From the NCBI GenBank assembly GCA_021828475.1, contig JAJZIY010000018.1:1-52108 (forward strand): a DNA stretch of 52,108 nt, given 5' to 3'. The DNA is from Actinomycetes bacterium. Lineage in GTDB: Bacteria; Actinomycetota; Acidimicrobiia; Acidimicrobiales; Palsa-688. The notes beneath the pieces are model-generated. The model was not told the DNA's origin, did no database searches, and was given only the letters and a program-made list of their open reading frames with translations. The position numbers and the translations under genes are program-made. Shown in pieces: positions 1 to 7,003 of the stretch. Numbering within the stretch: position 1 is the first letter of the stretch; the number at the start of each line of letters is the position of its first letter.

Positions 1-1498
1 CGGCTGCCGCCCCGCGGGCCAGCCTGGCCAACGCAGCCGGTGCCACGTGGTCAGCGGCGTCGACCACCAGCACGCTGCCGAGTGCCGGCCCCCGGACGGC
101 CCAGCGCCGCGCCGCGCCGCGCTCGGGCGCCTCCAGGCCGGTCAGGGCCTGCCAGCGGCGGGCACCGAGCTCTGACGGAGTGGCCACGGCCACCGGTACC
201 CCGGCCGCCTGCCATGCGGCGCGGGCGGCGTCGACGCAGGCCGCCTGCGCCATCCAACCCGCCGGGCCGACAACCGAGATGGCATGGCCCGAACAAGCCA
301 GGGCCAGGGCGGCCTCTGCGGTACCGCCGCCGAAGCCCAGGGCGGCCAGCTCGGCCTCGGCTACGACACGGGGGACCTCGGCCAGGTGGGCGACGCGGCC
401 ACCGATGGCCGCGTCGAGGACCTCGTCGTCGTAGCGGGCGGCGACGCGGTTGGACGGCCCGCCGCCTGCCGGCCCACCCGCTGCAAGAAGGCCGGGGGCC
501 GCTTGGACCCATGCCTGGGCCTGGGCTGCAGGCAGGCCCGACGGGCAGGTCTCGGCCAGCGCCACCCACACCTCGGGAGGCGCAGAGCCTGAGGAGCGCT
601 CGGCCAGTGCTCCGGCAACGGCCGAGGTGGACGGCGGCGGTGGCGGCAGGCAGGGACGCCGGGCTGCCCGGGCCAGCAGCGAGGCCGCGTCCACCGAGCC
701 TTCTCCCGTCCTTGCGGGGGCCACCGCACCCCGCGCTGGGCGTGAGCTGCCCTGGGCGACGCGACGGGCAGCGGACCCCGGGCTGCCGAACGCGACAACC
801 GCGGCACGCACCGCCCTGGACCGGCTGGCGGAGGCCGTCCTCGCCTGCGCCGGTACCTCCAGTGCCTCGGCCATCCCCCCGGGCATCACCTCCCAGCTGA
901 AGGCCAGCCCCTCGGCATTGAGTGAGGCGCGCAGGGCCAGGTGGAAGGCGGCCGAGACGGCCTCGCGCCACGTCCACAGCGCCGGTCCGGCCAGGCACCC
1001 CCACCCGCCGTCGGGCCGCCGGGCCAGGTTCGGGAGGACCACATGGGTGTGAAGGTGCGGCTCACCGGCGGCGTTGGCCGAGTGCTCGAAGCCGGCTGCC
1101 ACCACGCCCGTCGCGGGGAGCAGGCGGCCACCCTGGCTGACGAGCGCGGCGTTGTCGGCGAGCACGCCGATGGCATCGCTCACGGCGCGCCGGTGCGCTC
1201 CCAGCACCTTCTCCGACCCCTGGGCGCCCGAAGACGCAAGCAGCGACAGCGACTTCGGAGCGGCGAACACGAGGTCCCAGCCCTGCCGCCGGCGCAGGCC
1301 TGGCCGGGCCGTGAGGGGGGCAGCGCTGACGGGGTGGCGGCCAGCAAGCAGGGCGGACAGATCGTGCCGCCCTTGCCCCTCCCCCGGGCTGGAGCTCAAC
1401 CCCAGCTCGGCAACGGCGTCGCCTTCCCAGGAAGAACGCACAGCTTCCCGCTGCCAGTAACGCACCTGGCCGGTCGACGCGGAGTTGATCACCAACAC
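1..1498 (-). CDS. MobF/TrwC-family conjugative relaxase, partial (3' end outside window)
   Basis: An open minus-strand frame starts at GTG 1498 (alternatives TTG 1495, GTG 1492) and runs without a stop to the left edge, about 499 codons. The N-terminal residues VRYW (Y14) fit a catalytic tyrosine of the HUH nickase. Around residues 75-90 GWDLVFAAPKSLSLLA matches the family motif, and about residues 140-146 EPHLHTH is the three-histidine metal site. TrwC-type relaxases nick oriT and carry a C-terminal helicase. Here the expected Walker A reads GPAGWMAQ (near 262-285) instead of GPAGTGKT, and the Walker B position reads VLVVDAADHV rather than VDEA, so the ATPase looks inactive. The protein is Ala/Pro rich. 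It is divergent from the T4SS genes. Nickase identity is secure; loss of helicase activity is inferred. Confidence 0.85.
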   Translation of the reverse strand, partial: MLVINSASTGQVRYWQREAVRSSWEGDAVAELGLSSSPGEGQGRHDLSALLAGRHPVSAAPLTARPGLRRRQGWDLVFAAPKSLSLLASSGAQGSEKVLGAHRRAVSDAIGVLADNAALVSQGGRLLPATGVVAAGFEHSANAAGEPHLHTHVVLPNLARRPDGGWGCLAGPALWTWREAVSAAFHLALRASLNAEGLAFSWEVMPGGMAEALEVPAQARTASASRSRAVRAAVVAFGSPGSAARRVAQGSSRPARGAVAPARTGEGSVDAASLLARAARRPCLPPPPPSTSAVAGALAERSSGSAPPEVWVALAETCPSGLPAAQAQAWVQAAPGLLAAGGPAGGGPSNRVAARYDDEVLDAAIGGRVAHLAEVPRVVAEAELAALGFGGGTAEAALALACSGHAISVVGPAGWMAQAACVDAARAAWQAAGVPVAVATPSELGARRWQALTGLEAPERGAARRWAVRGPALGSVLVVDAADHVAPAALARLARGAAA

Positions 1499-1566
1499 CC
1501 TTGAAACGGTATCAGAAGCATGGAATACTATGAAGCGCTAGCTCGGCGACCGACGGCCGCCCGATC

Positions 1567-1609
1567 GCCCCCGAAGGGGCCTCCCGTCGCCGGCACCCAG
1601 CGGGGTGCC
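1567..1609 (+). promoter_or_regulatory. Leader hairpins ahead of the T4SS gene cluster
   Basis: Two hairpins lie in the 136-bp gap between the divergent relaxase and pilin-like genes. The first pairs GCCCC 1567-1571 with GGGGC 1576-1580. The second pairs GGCACCC 1592-1598 with GGGTGCC 1603-1609 over the loop AGCG. They would form in the leader of the plus-strand transcript and could attenuate it. The same gap is the natural place for an oriT, but I see no recognisable nic site. Confidence 0.4.
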
Positions 1610-1634
1610 CAACGTCCTTCAAGGAGCCGCCACA

Positions 1635-2009
1635 ATGAGCGCACTTTCCACACTGGCCCGGAGCACGATTTCCACACTGGCCCGGAGCGTAGATGCAGTG
1701 CCCAACCTCTCTGGTGCATCGGGTAACGGGACGGGGATCGACATCCAGCCGGCGCAGTCCGGCAACCTGCCCGGTGATGCCGTTCTCACCAACCTGGCCA
1801 GTGGAGTGGGCCACTGGGCGTTGCTGGCGTCGGTCGTCGGCGTCATCGTCGGTGGGGTCATGTGGGCGTTCGGCCACTACTCGCACAATTACCAGCAGTC
1901 GTACAACGGGCGCCGCGGTGTCGTCGTCTCCGGGGTGGCCGCCTTGTTGATCGGGGCCTCGCCGGCGATCATCGGGTTCTTCTTCGCCCAGGGCGGCAAG
2001 GTACATTGA
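1635..2009 (+). CDS. VirB2-like small membrane protein of a T4SS (DUF6112-like)
   Basis: A 124-residue protein. ATG 1635 is chosen because AAGGAG at 1621-1626 sits 8 nt upstream; an in-frame start at 1605 lacks such a site. After a Ser/Thr-rich N-terminus that carries an 8-codon duplication, there are two hydrophobic segments, roughly residues 60-83 (from GHWALLASVVGVIVGG) and 93-118 (VVVSGVAALLIGASPAIIGFF), joined by a polar loop containing HNYQQSYNGRR. Two helices with a short polar loop are the layout of VirB2/TrbC pilins, and in my judgement the loop resembles actinobacterial DUF6112 proteins encoded in integrative elements. It is translationally coupled to the VirB6-like gene. Exact family assignment is from memory; the role as pilin or channel component is inferred from neighbours. 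Confidence 0.7.
   Translation: MSALSTLARSTISTLARSVDAVPNLSGASGNGTGIDIQPAQSGNLPGDAVLTNLASGVGHWALLASVVGVIVGGVMWAFGHYSHNYQQSYNGRRGVVVSGVAALLIGASPAIIGFFFAQGGKVH
1645..1688 (+). repeat. 24-bp tandem duplication inside the pilin-like gene
   Basis: TTTCCACACTGGCCCGGAGC occurs at 1645-1664 and again, identically, at 1669-1688. The period is 24 bp, that is 8 codons, so the frame is kept; it duplicates the peptide STLARS near the N-terminus. Confidence 0.9.
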
Positions 2010-3154
2010 GCGGCCTCGCGCTCGTACTGGCCGTGCCGGCCCCGGCTTGGCCGCTGCGGGCCGGCTCCCTGTTCGGCCTGGGTGCGGGCGCTCTGGCCAA
2101 GGACATAGCAATGGCCTTCTTCTCGACCCTGTTCGGCCTCGAGTCCTCGCTCGTGACCTCGCTCGTGTCCGAGGTGATGGCGCACCTCGTGCCTGCGACG
2201 AGCAGGGTGAGCCTTGCACCCGGCAGCTGGTTCGCGTCGGCGGCCAGGGGGCTGGTCCCGCTGGCCCCGATCATGGTGGCCCCGCTACTGTTCGCCGCCA
2301 CAATCGGAGCGGTGCTGCGCCACGACATGCGCAGGCTCGCCCGCGCTTGGGGCGTGGCGCTGCCGGTCTCGCTGATGTGCTCGGCCGCGTTGGTGCAGCT
2401 GTGCCGGCTCGGGCTCCAGGTCACCGATGCGATGAGCTCCTTCATCGAGCAATCTGTCTACCCGGGGTTGGGGCGGGCCTTCGCTGTGGCGGTCGGCGAC
2501 GGTATCGGAGGAGGCGCCAGCCTGGGCGGCCTGGGCCTGGTCGAGGCCGCCTTCGGGCTGCTGCTCGTCCTGGGCGGGATGGCCGTATGGCTCGAGCTGG
2601 CCCTGAGGGCCGCGGCCGTCGAGCTGGCGGTGTTCTTCATGCCGCTGGCGCTGGCCGGCCTGGTCTGGCCGGCCACGGCGCACTGGGCCCGGCGGATGCT
2701 AGAGGTGCTGGCCGCCCTGCTCCTGGCAAAGCCCGTCGTCACGGCGGCACTCTGCCTGGGGGCACGGGCTGTCACGGCCGGGGGAGGTGGGCTCGAGAGC
2801 CTGGTCACCGGGACGGCCATACTCCTCATGGCGTCCTTCGCGCCGCTGATGCTGCTCAAGCTCGTCCCTGTGGTCGAAGTGGCTGCCATAGCGCACCTAC
2901 AGGGGGCGTCCCGCCAGCCCTTCCACGCCGCCAGCCGGGTTGCCCGCCAGGTCGTCGGCATGACGGCCGGGGCCGCCGGGGCGGTGGGGGGCGCCGGTGG
3001 GGCCGCAGGCGGTGGGGCCGCAGGCGGCGGGACGGGAGCCGGTGCGACGGCCGGCGGTGCCGACCAGCTGCTGAGCCAGGTGGCCCGCGACGAGGGCCTC
3101 GGCCCGGCAGGCGCCCCGGTGTCCCGCTCGGGGACGGGCGGTGCAGGTGCCTGA
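2006..3154 (+). CDS. VirB6/TrbL-like polytopic T4SS membrane protein
   Basis: A 382-residue protein. TTG 2006 is preferred because it overlaps the stop of the pilin-like gene (TTGA), a translational-coupling arrangement, and gives a hydrophobic N-terminus (SGLALVLAVPAPAWPL); the upstream frame reads as out-of-frame pilin sequence. About six hydrophobic segments lie between residues 75 and 315, including LVPLAPIMVAPLLFAATIGA and LLLVLGGMAVWLELALRAAA. The C-terminal 90 residues are Gly/Ala-rich (runs such as AGGAAGGGAAGGG, from a 15-bp DNA repeat near 2995-3024). Size, topology and position between a pilin-like gene and an SCO6880 gene fit the VirB6 family, which forms the inner-membrane part of the secretion channel. 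The sequence is too diverged for a motif-based call. Confidence 0.65.
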   Translation: MSGLALVLAVPAPAWPLRAGSLFGLGAGALAKDIAMAFFSTLFGLESSLVTSLVSEVMAHLVPATSRVSLAPGSWFASAARGLVPLAPIMVAPLLFAATIGAVLRHDMRRLARAWGVALPVSLMCSAALVQLCRLGLQVTDAMSSFIEQSVYPGLGRAFAVAVGDGIGGGASLGGLGLVEAAFGLLLVLGGMAVWLELALRAAAVELAVFFMPLALAGLVWPATAHWARRMLEVLAALLLAKPVVTAALCLGARAVTAGGGGLESLVTGTAILLMASFAPLMLLKLVPVVEVAAIAHLQGASRQPFHAASRVARQVVGMTAGAAGAVGGAGGAAGGGAAGGGTGAGATAGGADQLLSQVARDEGLGPAGAPVSRSGTGGAGA

Positions 3155-4625
3155 CGAGCAGGGGTACAGGTTTGAGCCTCTCCAGCGGCGCAGCGTGGTC
3201 CTCGGCCTCGGATGGGCCCAGCTGGTGGCCGCAGCGCTGTGCGTCGTGTCGGCCGTGTCCTTCTTCAGGGCGTGGCCGGGCGTGCCGGGCTTGGCGGCGG
3301 CGGCGGCGATCCTGGCCGCCGGCGTGCTCGGTTGCCGGCCCGCCGGCGGCCGCCTGCCTGGTGAGTGGGCATCTCTCGCCGGGCGCTTCGGGCTGCGCCG
3401 CCGGCGGCACCCGGGGAGCGTGCCCGCATCGCTGGCCGTTGTCGCAGATGCCGGCAGCGGCCGCAGGAGTGTGGTCCTCGGCCCGCCACGGGCGGCCCCG
3501 CCGCTCGCAGGGATCGCCGGCGGCCTGCAGGTGGTCGAGCTCGAGGCCGCCAGGGGCCAGGGCGCAATGGGTGCGGTCCTGGACAAGAGGGAGGGAACGC
3601 TTGTCGCAGTCCTCAGTGCCACGGGCCCTACCTTCTGCCTTGCGGACCGGGCAGAGCAGGAGCGGCGCCTGGCTGCGTGGGCGGCTGTGATGGAGTCGGT
3701 CGGCACCCACCGCAACGGCCTGTGGCGCCTGCAATGGTGCCAGCGTGCACTTGCGGCGGCGAGGGGACCGATGGTGGAGGCTCTGAGGGCGGCGGCCGGC
3801 GCCGGTGCTGGTGACGGCGGTGCTGGCCACGGCGGTGCTGGCGCGGCGCTCGAGGACTACGCGGGGTTCGTGGCCGAGGCCGAGAGCGTCTCGTGGGAGC
3901 ACGAGACCCTGGTGGCGGTGGCCGTACGCTGCTCGGACCGCCGACAGGAGACTGTCGTCGCGGCGGCCGCCAGGTTGAAATCGGTCGTGAGCGGGCTGCG
4001 CTCGCAGCTGCTGGGTGGTGGGTTTGCATGCGACGGGCCGCTCGGGGCCGGTCCCCTGGCACGCGCTCTGTTCGCCCCCCTCGCGGGCGGGCTACAGGAG
4101 GCCGAGGTGTATGCGGGAGGTGCCCGACGCTCCAGCATCAGGGAGCACTGGTCGGCGGTGGAGGTCGATGGCTGGTGGCACAGGACCTACTGGGTGGCGC
4201 AGTGGCCGCTCAGCCAGGTTGCCCCCGACTTCTTGAGCCCACTGCTCTCAGGCCGCGGCCGTCGCTGCTTCTCGGTGGGGTTCCGCCCCCTCCCGCCGGA
4301 GCGTGCGGTCCGCGAGGCCGAGGCGTCCCGCACCGCCCAACTGGCGGACGCGCAGCTGCGGGCACAGGGGGGCTTCATCGAGACGGCACGCCACCGGCGC
4401 CGGGCGCAGGCGGTCGAGGGACGCGAGGAGCGCCTGGCGGACGGCCGGGCCGGCTTCGAGTTCGCCGGCTATGTGACCCTGTCGGCTGCATCCCTGCCCG
4501 AGCTGGACGACGCCGGCACGGACCTCGAGCACAGCGCCGGGTGCGCCCGGCTCCGTCTGCAGGTCCTCTACGGCCAACAACTCGAAGCGCTGTCCTGGTC
4601 TTCACCGCTCGCCCGGGGCATCTGA
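3141..4625 (+). CDS. SCO6880-family type IV secretion protein
   Basis: A 494-residue protein starting at GTG 3141 (GTG 3147 also possible); it overlaps the preceding gene by 14 nt. Two adjacent N-terminal membrane helices (about residues 18-68) are followed by the positive RFGLRRRRH. Near the C-terminus TYWVAQWPLSQVAPDFLSPLL, split here as TYWVAQWPLSQ and VAPDFLSPLL, is followed by VREAEASRTAQLAD and finally LYGQQLEALSWSSPLARGI, matching the conserved order of SCO6880-type proteins of actinobacterial conjugative elements. These are encoded next to VirB4 and are thought to be inner-membrane complex components. A Gly/Ala repeat (GDGGAGHGGAGA, about residues 225-236) is a low-complexity insertion. 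The family assignment is firm from residue pattern; its mechanistic role is not established. Confidence 0.8.
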   Translation: MQVPDEQGYRFEPLQRRSVVLGLGWAQLVAAALCVVSAVSFFRAWPGVPGLAAAAAILAAGVLGCRPAGGRLPGEWASLAGRFGLRRRRHPGSVPASLAVVADAGSGRRSVVLGPPRAAPPLAGIAGGLQVVELEAARGQGAMGAVLDKREGTLVAVLSATGPTFCLADRAEQERRLAAWAAVMESVGTHRNGLWRLQWCQRALAAARGPMVEALRAAAGAGAGDGGAGHGGAGAALEDYAGFVAEAESVSWEHETLVAVAVRCSDRRQETVVAAAARLKSVVSGLRSQLLGGGFACDGPLGAGPLARALFAPLAGGLQEAEVYAGGARRSSIREHWSAVEVDGWWHRTYWVAQWPLSQVAPDFLSPLLSGRGRRCFSVGFRPLPPERAVREAEASRTAQLADAQLRAQGGFIETARHRRRAQAVEGREERLADGRAGFEFAGYVTLSAASLPELDDAGTDLEHSAGCARLRLQVLYGQQLEALSWSSPLARGI

Positions 4626-4644
4626 GGGGGCGCGCGACCGGAAA

Positions 4645-4660
4645 TGTGAGGGGCTTCACA
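4645..4660. promoter_or_regulatory. Perfect CRP/GlxR-type operator
   Basis: TGTGA (4645-4649), six bases, TCACA (4656-4660): an exact match to the cAMP-receptor-family consensus TGTGA-N6-TCACA. It lies 20 bp after the SCO6880 stop and 94 bp before the start of the surface-protein gene, so it probably controls that gene. A further TCACA-containing stretch follows at 4678-4682. No CRP-family regulator gene is in the window. Confidence 0.6.
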
Positions 4661-4754
4661 GGGTGATCGACAAGTGCTCACACAAAGATCACATATCGAG
4701 GGCGGCGGCGGGAAAAGCTCCAACAGGACAAATAGCACAAGAGGAGATCGACGA

Positions 4755-6890
4755 ATGAGCCAACGACAGCGGCACAGCCCCCACCGCCACTACATGGCGC
4801 TGGTGGCACTGATGTCCGGTGCGGTCGCCATAGCGGCGTTCCTGGTGCCGACAGCGTCCGCCGTGCCGGCTGCTGCTGCGGCGCCGGCGCCCACCACCAG
4901 TGCGTCCACCACGACGACCGTCCCAGGTGTCAACTGCAATGCCGCGGTGAGTGGCGACGCGCTCGCCCGCAACGGGTGGTCCGCCTCAACCAACGCCCCT
5001 TCCAGTTCCGGTGATGCGCCGTGGCACGCACTCGACGGCAACATCTCGACGCGTTTCAGCACCGACGAATCCCAGAGGGCGGGGTTGTACCTTCAAGTCG
5101 ACCTCCAGTACACCGAGACCTTCAACCAGCTCGGCCTGTACGTGCCCGGGTCGCCGACCGACTACGGGCGGGGTTTCCTGGTGCAGACCTCTGACAACGC
5201 CAGCTCCTGGTCCACGGTGGCGTCCTGCAATGGCACCGGGGCCCGCCAGGTCGTCAGCTTCCCCACACAGACCGCCCGCTACCTGCGCATAGTCCTCACG
5301 GCCTCCACCAACTACTGGTGGTCGATCGACGAGCTCGACCTGTACGCCCCCGTCGGCTGCTCGGCAGCGGTCGGTGGCCTCGCCCTCCCGCGCAGCGGCT
5401 GGAAGGCTGTCACGAACGCCAACCCGTCGAGCTCCGATGTGCCGGCCAAGGCGTTCGACAACAACCTGGCCACCCGCTTCAGCACCGACCAGCCGCAGAA
5501 GTCGGGCCTCTACTTCCAGCTCGACCTCGGCTCGGTGCAGAACTTCGACGAGCTGAGCATGCTCAGCCCCGGCTCGCCCAACGACTACGCGCGCTCGTTC
5601 GACGTCCAGCTGTCCGACAACGCCACGTCGTGGTGGACCGTGGCCAGTTGCAATGGCACCTCCGATCTGGAGACGGTCTCGTTCCCACCCCAGGACGCGC
5701 GCTACATGAGGATCACCTTGACGAGCGCAACGACGTACTGGTGGTCCATCGACGAGCTCTACCTCTACACCAACGAGCCCCTCCCCACCACTACGACCAC
5801 GACCACGACGGTGCCCCGGTCGGTGACCAACCTCTACTCGTCCGCCGACCCGGTCACCGTCGGCAACCCCGTCACCTACACCGCCAAGATCTCGCCCGCC
5901 CCGAGCGGTGGTTACGTGAACTTCATGAGCGACGGAGCGGCCTTGCCCGGCTGCACCAACGTCGCCCTCGCCGCCGGCGGCGAAGCCTCGTGCACGACGA
6001 CCTACTACGCGAGCGGGCGGTACACCGTACAGGCCTTCTACTCAGGAGCCGTGTCCGTGTCCGGTAGCCCTGGTTCGCAGCCCTCGGCTTCCCCCTCTTA
6101 CGCCGAGGTGGTCAACCTGCCGCCTGCCGGCTACCTGCTCGCCACCAGTAACGGCGAGGTGTTCGCTGGCGGAGCGGCCCAGGCCATGGGCGGTATGGCG
6201 ACCAACGCCGCCACCGGTCCGGTTGTGGGCATCGCCTCGACGCCGTCGGCGAAGGGTTACTGGATGGTCACCTCGGACGGCACGGTGTCGACGTTCGGGG
6301 ACGCCAGGTTCTACGGCGACCTGCCCGCTCTCGGGAAGAAAGTCCACGACATAGTGGCTATCGCTCCCACCAGCGACGGCAGGGGGTACTACCTGGTCGG
6401 TGCGGACGGAGGCTTTTTCACCTTCGGCGACGCCACCTTCCACGGCTCCCTGCCCGGCCTGCACATACGGGCCCACGACATCGTCGGCATGGTCGGGTCC
6501 CCGGGGGGTAGCGGCTACCTGCTCGTCGGGCGCGATGGCGGCGTCTTCACCTTCGGATCCACCCGGTTCTACGGCTCGCTGCCGGGGATCCACCGCCACG
6601 TCCGGGACATCCGGGCGATCCTGCCTGCATCCGCCGGGACTGGCTACGTGCTCGTCGGGGCGGACGGTGGGGCGTTCATATTCGGCACCGGTGTCCAGTT
6701 CCACGGCTCGTTGCCCGGTCAGAACGTCCGAGTCCGCAACATCGTCGGGATCGCCCTGACGCCGGACGACGGGGGTTACTGGATGGCCGGCTCCGACGGC
6801 CGGGTCTACGGGTTCGGAGATGCGCAGGCCGCGCCCATGCCCGCCGGGCTGAGCAACAACCTGCCCGTGGTGGCTATCGCCGGCACCTGA
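4755..6890 (+). CDS. Secreted surface protein: two F5/8 type C (discoidin) domains, Ig-like domain, beta-propeller-like repeats
   Basis: A 711-residue protein. ATG 4755 is chosen for GAGGAG 8 nt upstream; the upstream in-frame ATG at 4674 would bury the signal peptide. Residues 15-38 (MALVALMSGAVAIAAFLVPT) are a signal sequence. Two discoidin-like domains follow (about 57-200 and 202-345), each with ALDGN/AFDNN, TRFSTD and YWWSIDEL.LY. After a Thr-rich linker there is an Ig-like domain (about 360-450) and six repeats of about 43 residues such as GYYLVGADGGFFTFGDATF. The repeat type is common in Acidimicrobiia exported proteins. Discoidin domains usually bind carbohydrate or lipid, so an adhesion role is inferred. 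There is no C-terminal anchor. It sits inside the T4SS cluster, between the SCO6880 and virB4 genes. Confidence 0.8.
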   Translation: MSQRQRHSPHRHYMALVALMSGAVAIAAFLVPTASAVPAAAAAPAPTTSASTTTTVPGVNCNAAVSGDALARNGWSASTNAPSSSGDAPWHALDGNISTRFSTDESQRAGLYLQVDLQYTETFNQLGLYVPGSPTDYGRGFLVQTSDNASSWSTVASCNGTGARQVVSFPTQTARYLRIVLTASTNYWWSIDELDLYAPVGCSAAVGGLALPRSGWKAVTNANPSSSDVPAKAFDNNLATRFSTDQPQKSGLYFQLDLGSVQNFDELSMLSPGSPNDYARSFDVQLSDNATSWWTVASCNGTSDLETVSFPPQDARYMRITLTSATTYWWSIDELYLYTNEPLPTTTTTTTTVPRSVTNLYSSADPVTVGNPVTYTAKISPAPSGGYVNFMSDGAALPGCTNVALAAGGEASCTTTYYASGRYTVQAFYSGAVSVSGSPGSQPSASPSYAEVVNLPPAGYLLATSNGEVFAGGAAQAMGGMATNAATGPVVGIASTPSAKGYWMVTSDGTVSTFGDARFYGDLPALGKKVHDIVAIAPTSDGRGYYLVGADGGFFTFGDATFHGSLPGLHIRAHDIVGMVGSPGGSGYLLVGRDGGVFTFGSTRFYGSLPGIHRHVRDIRAILPASAGTGYVLVGADGGAFIFGTGVQFHGSLPGQNVRVRNIVGIALTPDDGGYWMAGSDGRVYGFGDAQAAPMPAGLSNNLPVVAIAGT

Positions 6891-6932
6891 GGCCGGGAGC
6901 CCCCCTCATGGTGGCTATCGCCGGCACCTGAG
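6868..6932 (+). repeat. 24-bp direct repeat duplicating the 3' end of the surface-protein gene
   Basis: A 24-bp sequence beginning TGGTGGCTATCGCCGGCACC occurs at 6868-6891 and identically at 6909-6932. The first copy encodes the last residues and stop codon of the surface protein; the second is noncoding, 41 bp downstream. Confidence 0.9.
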
Positions 6933-6956
6933 CCGGCCCAGCGCCCCTAGCCATAT

Positions 6957-6981
6957 CCCGCCCGGCGCCAAAGAGGGCGGG
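6957..6981 (+). terminator. Hairpin between the surface-protein gene and virB4
   Basis: CCCGCCC 6957-6963 pairs with GGGCGGG 6975-6981 over an 11-nt loop. There is no T run. It may be a weak terminator or processing site separating the two genes; the virB4 ribosome site begins 10 nt later. Confidence 0.4.
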
Positions 6982-7003
6982 AGGCCGCGAGAAAGGAGCA
7001 CCG

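Noticed and set aside
51-1004. A 317-codon minus-strand ORF in the left end
   Set aside because: Different frame from the relaxase; no motif, while the relaxase frame reads HLHTH and other family residues continuously.
1520-1726. Small plus-strand ORF in the relaxase-pilin gap
   Set aside because: Arg/Pro-rich shadow that runs through the two leader hairpins and the pilin start; no ribosome site.
6150-6890. Surface-protein repeats as a possible CRISPR or DNA satellite
   Set aside because: The repeats are diverged at DNA level and conserved as protein (about 43 residues), so they are protein repeats.
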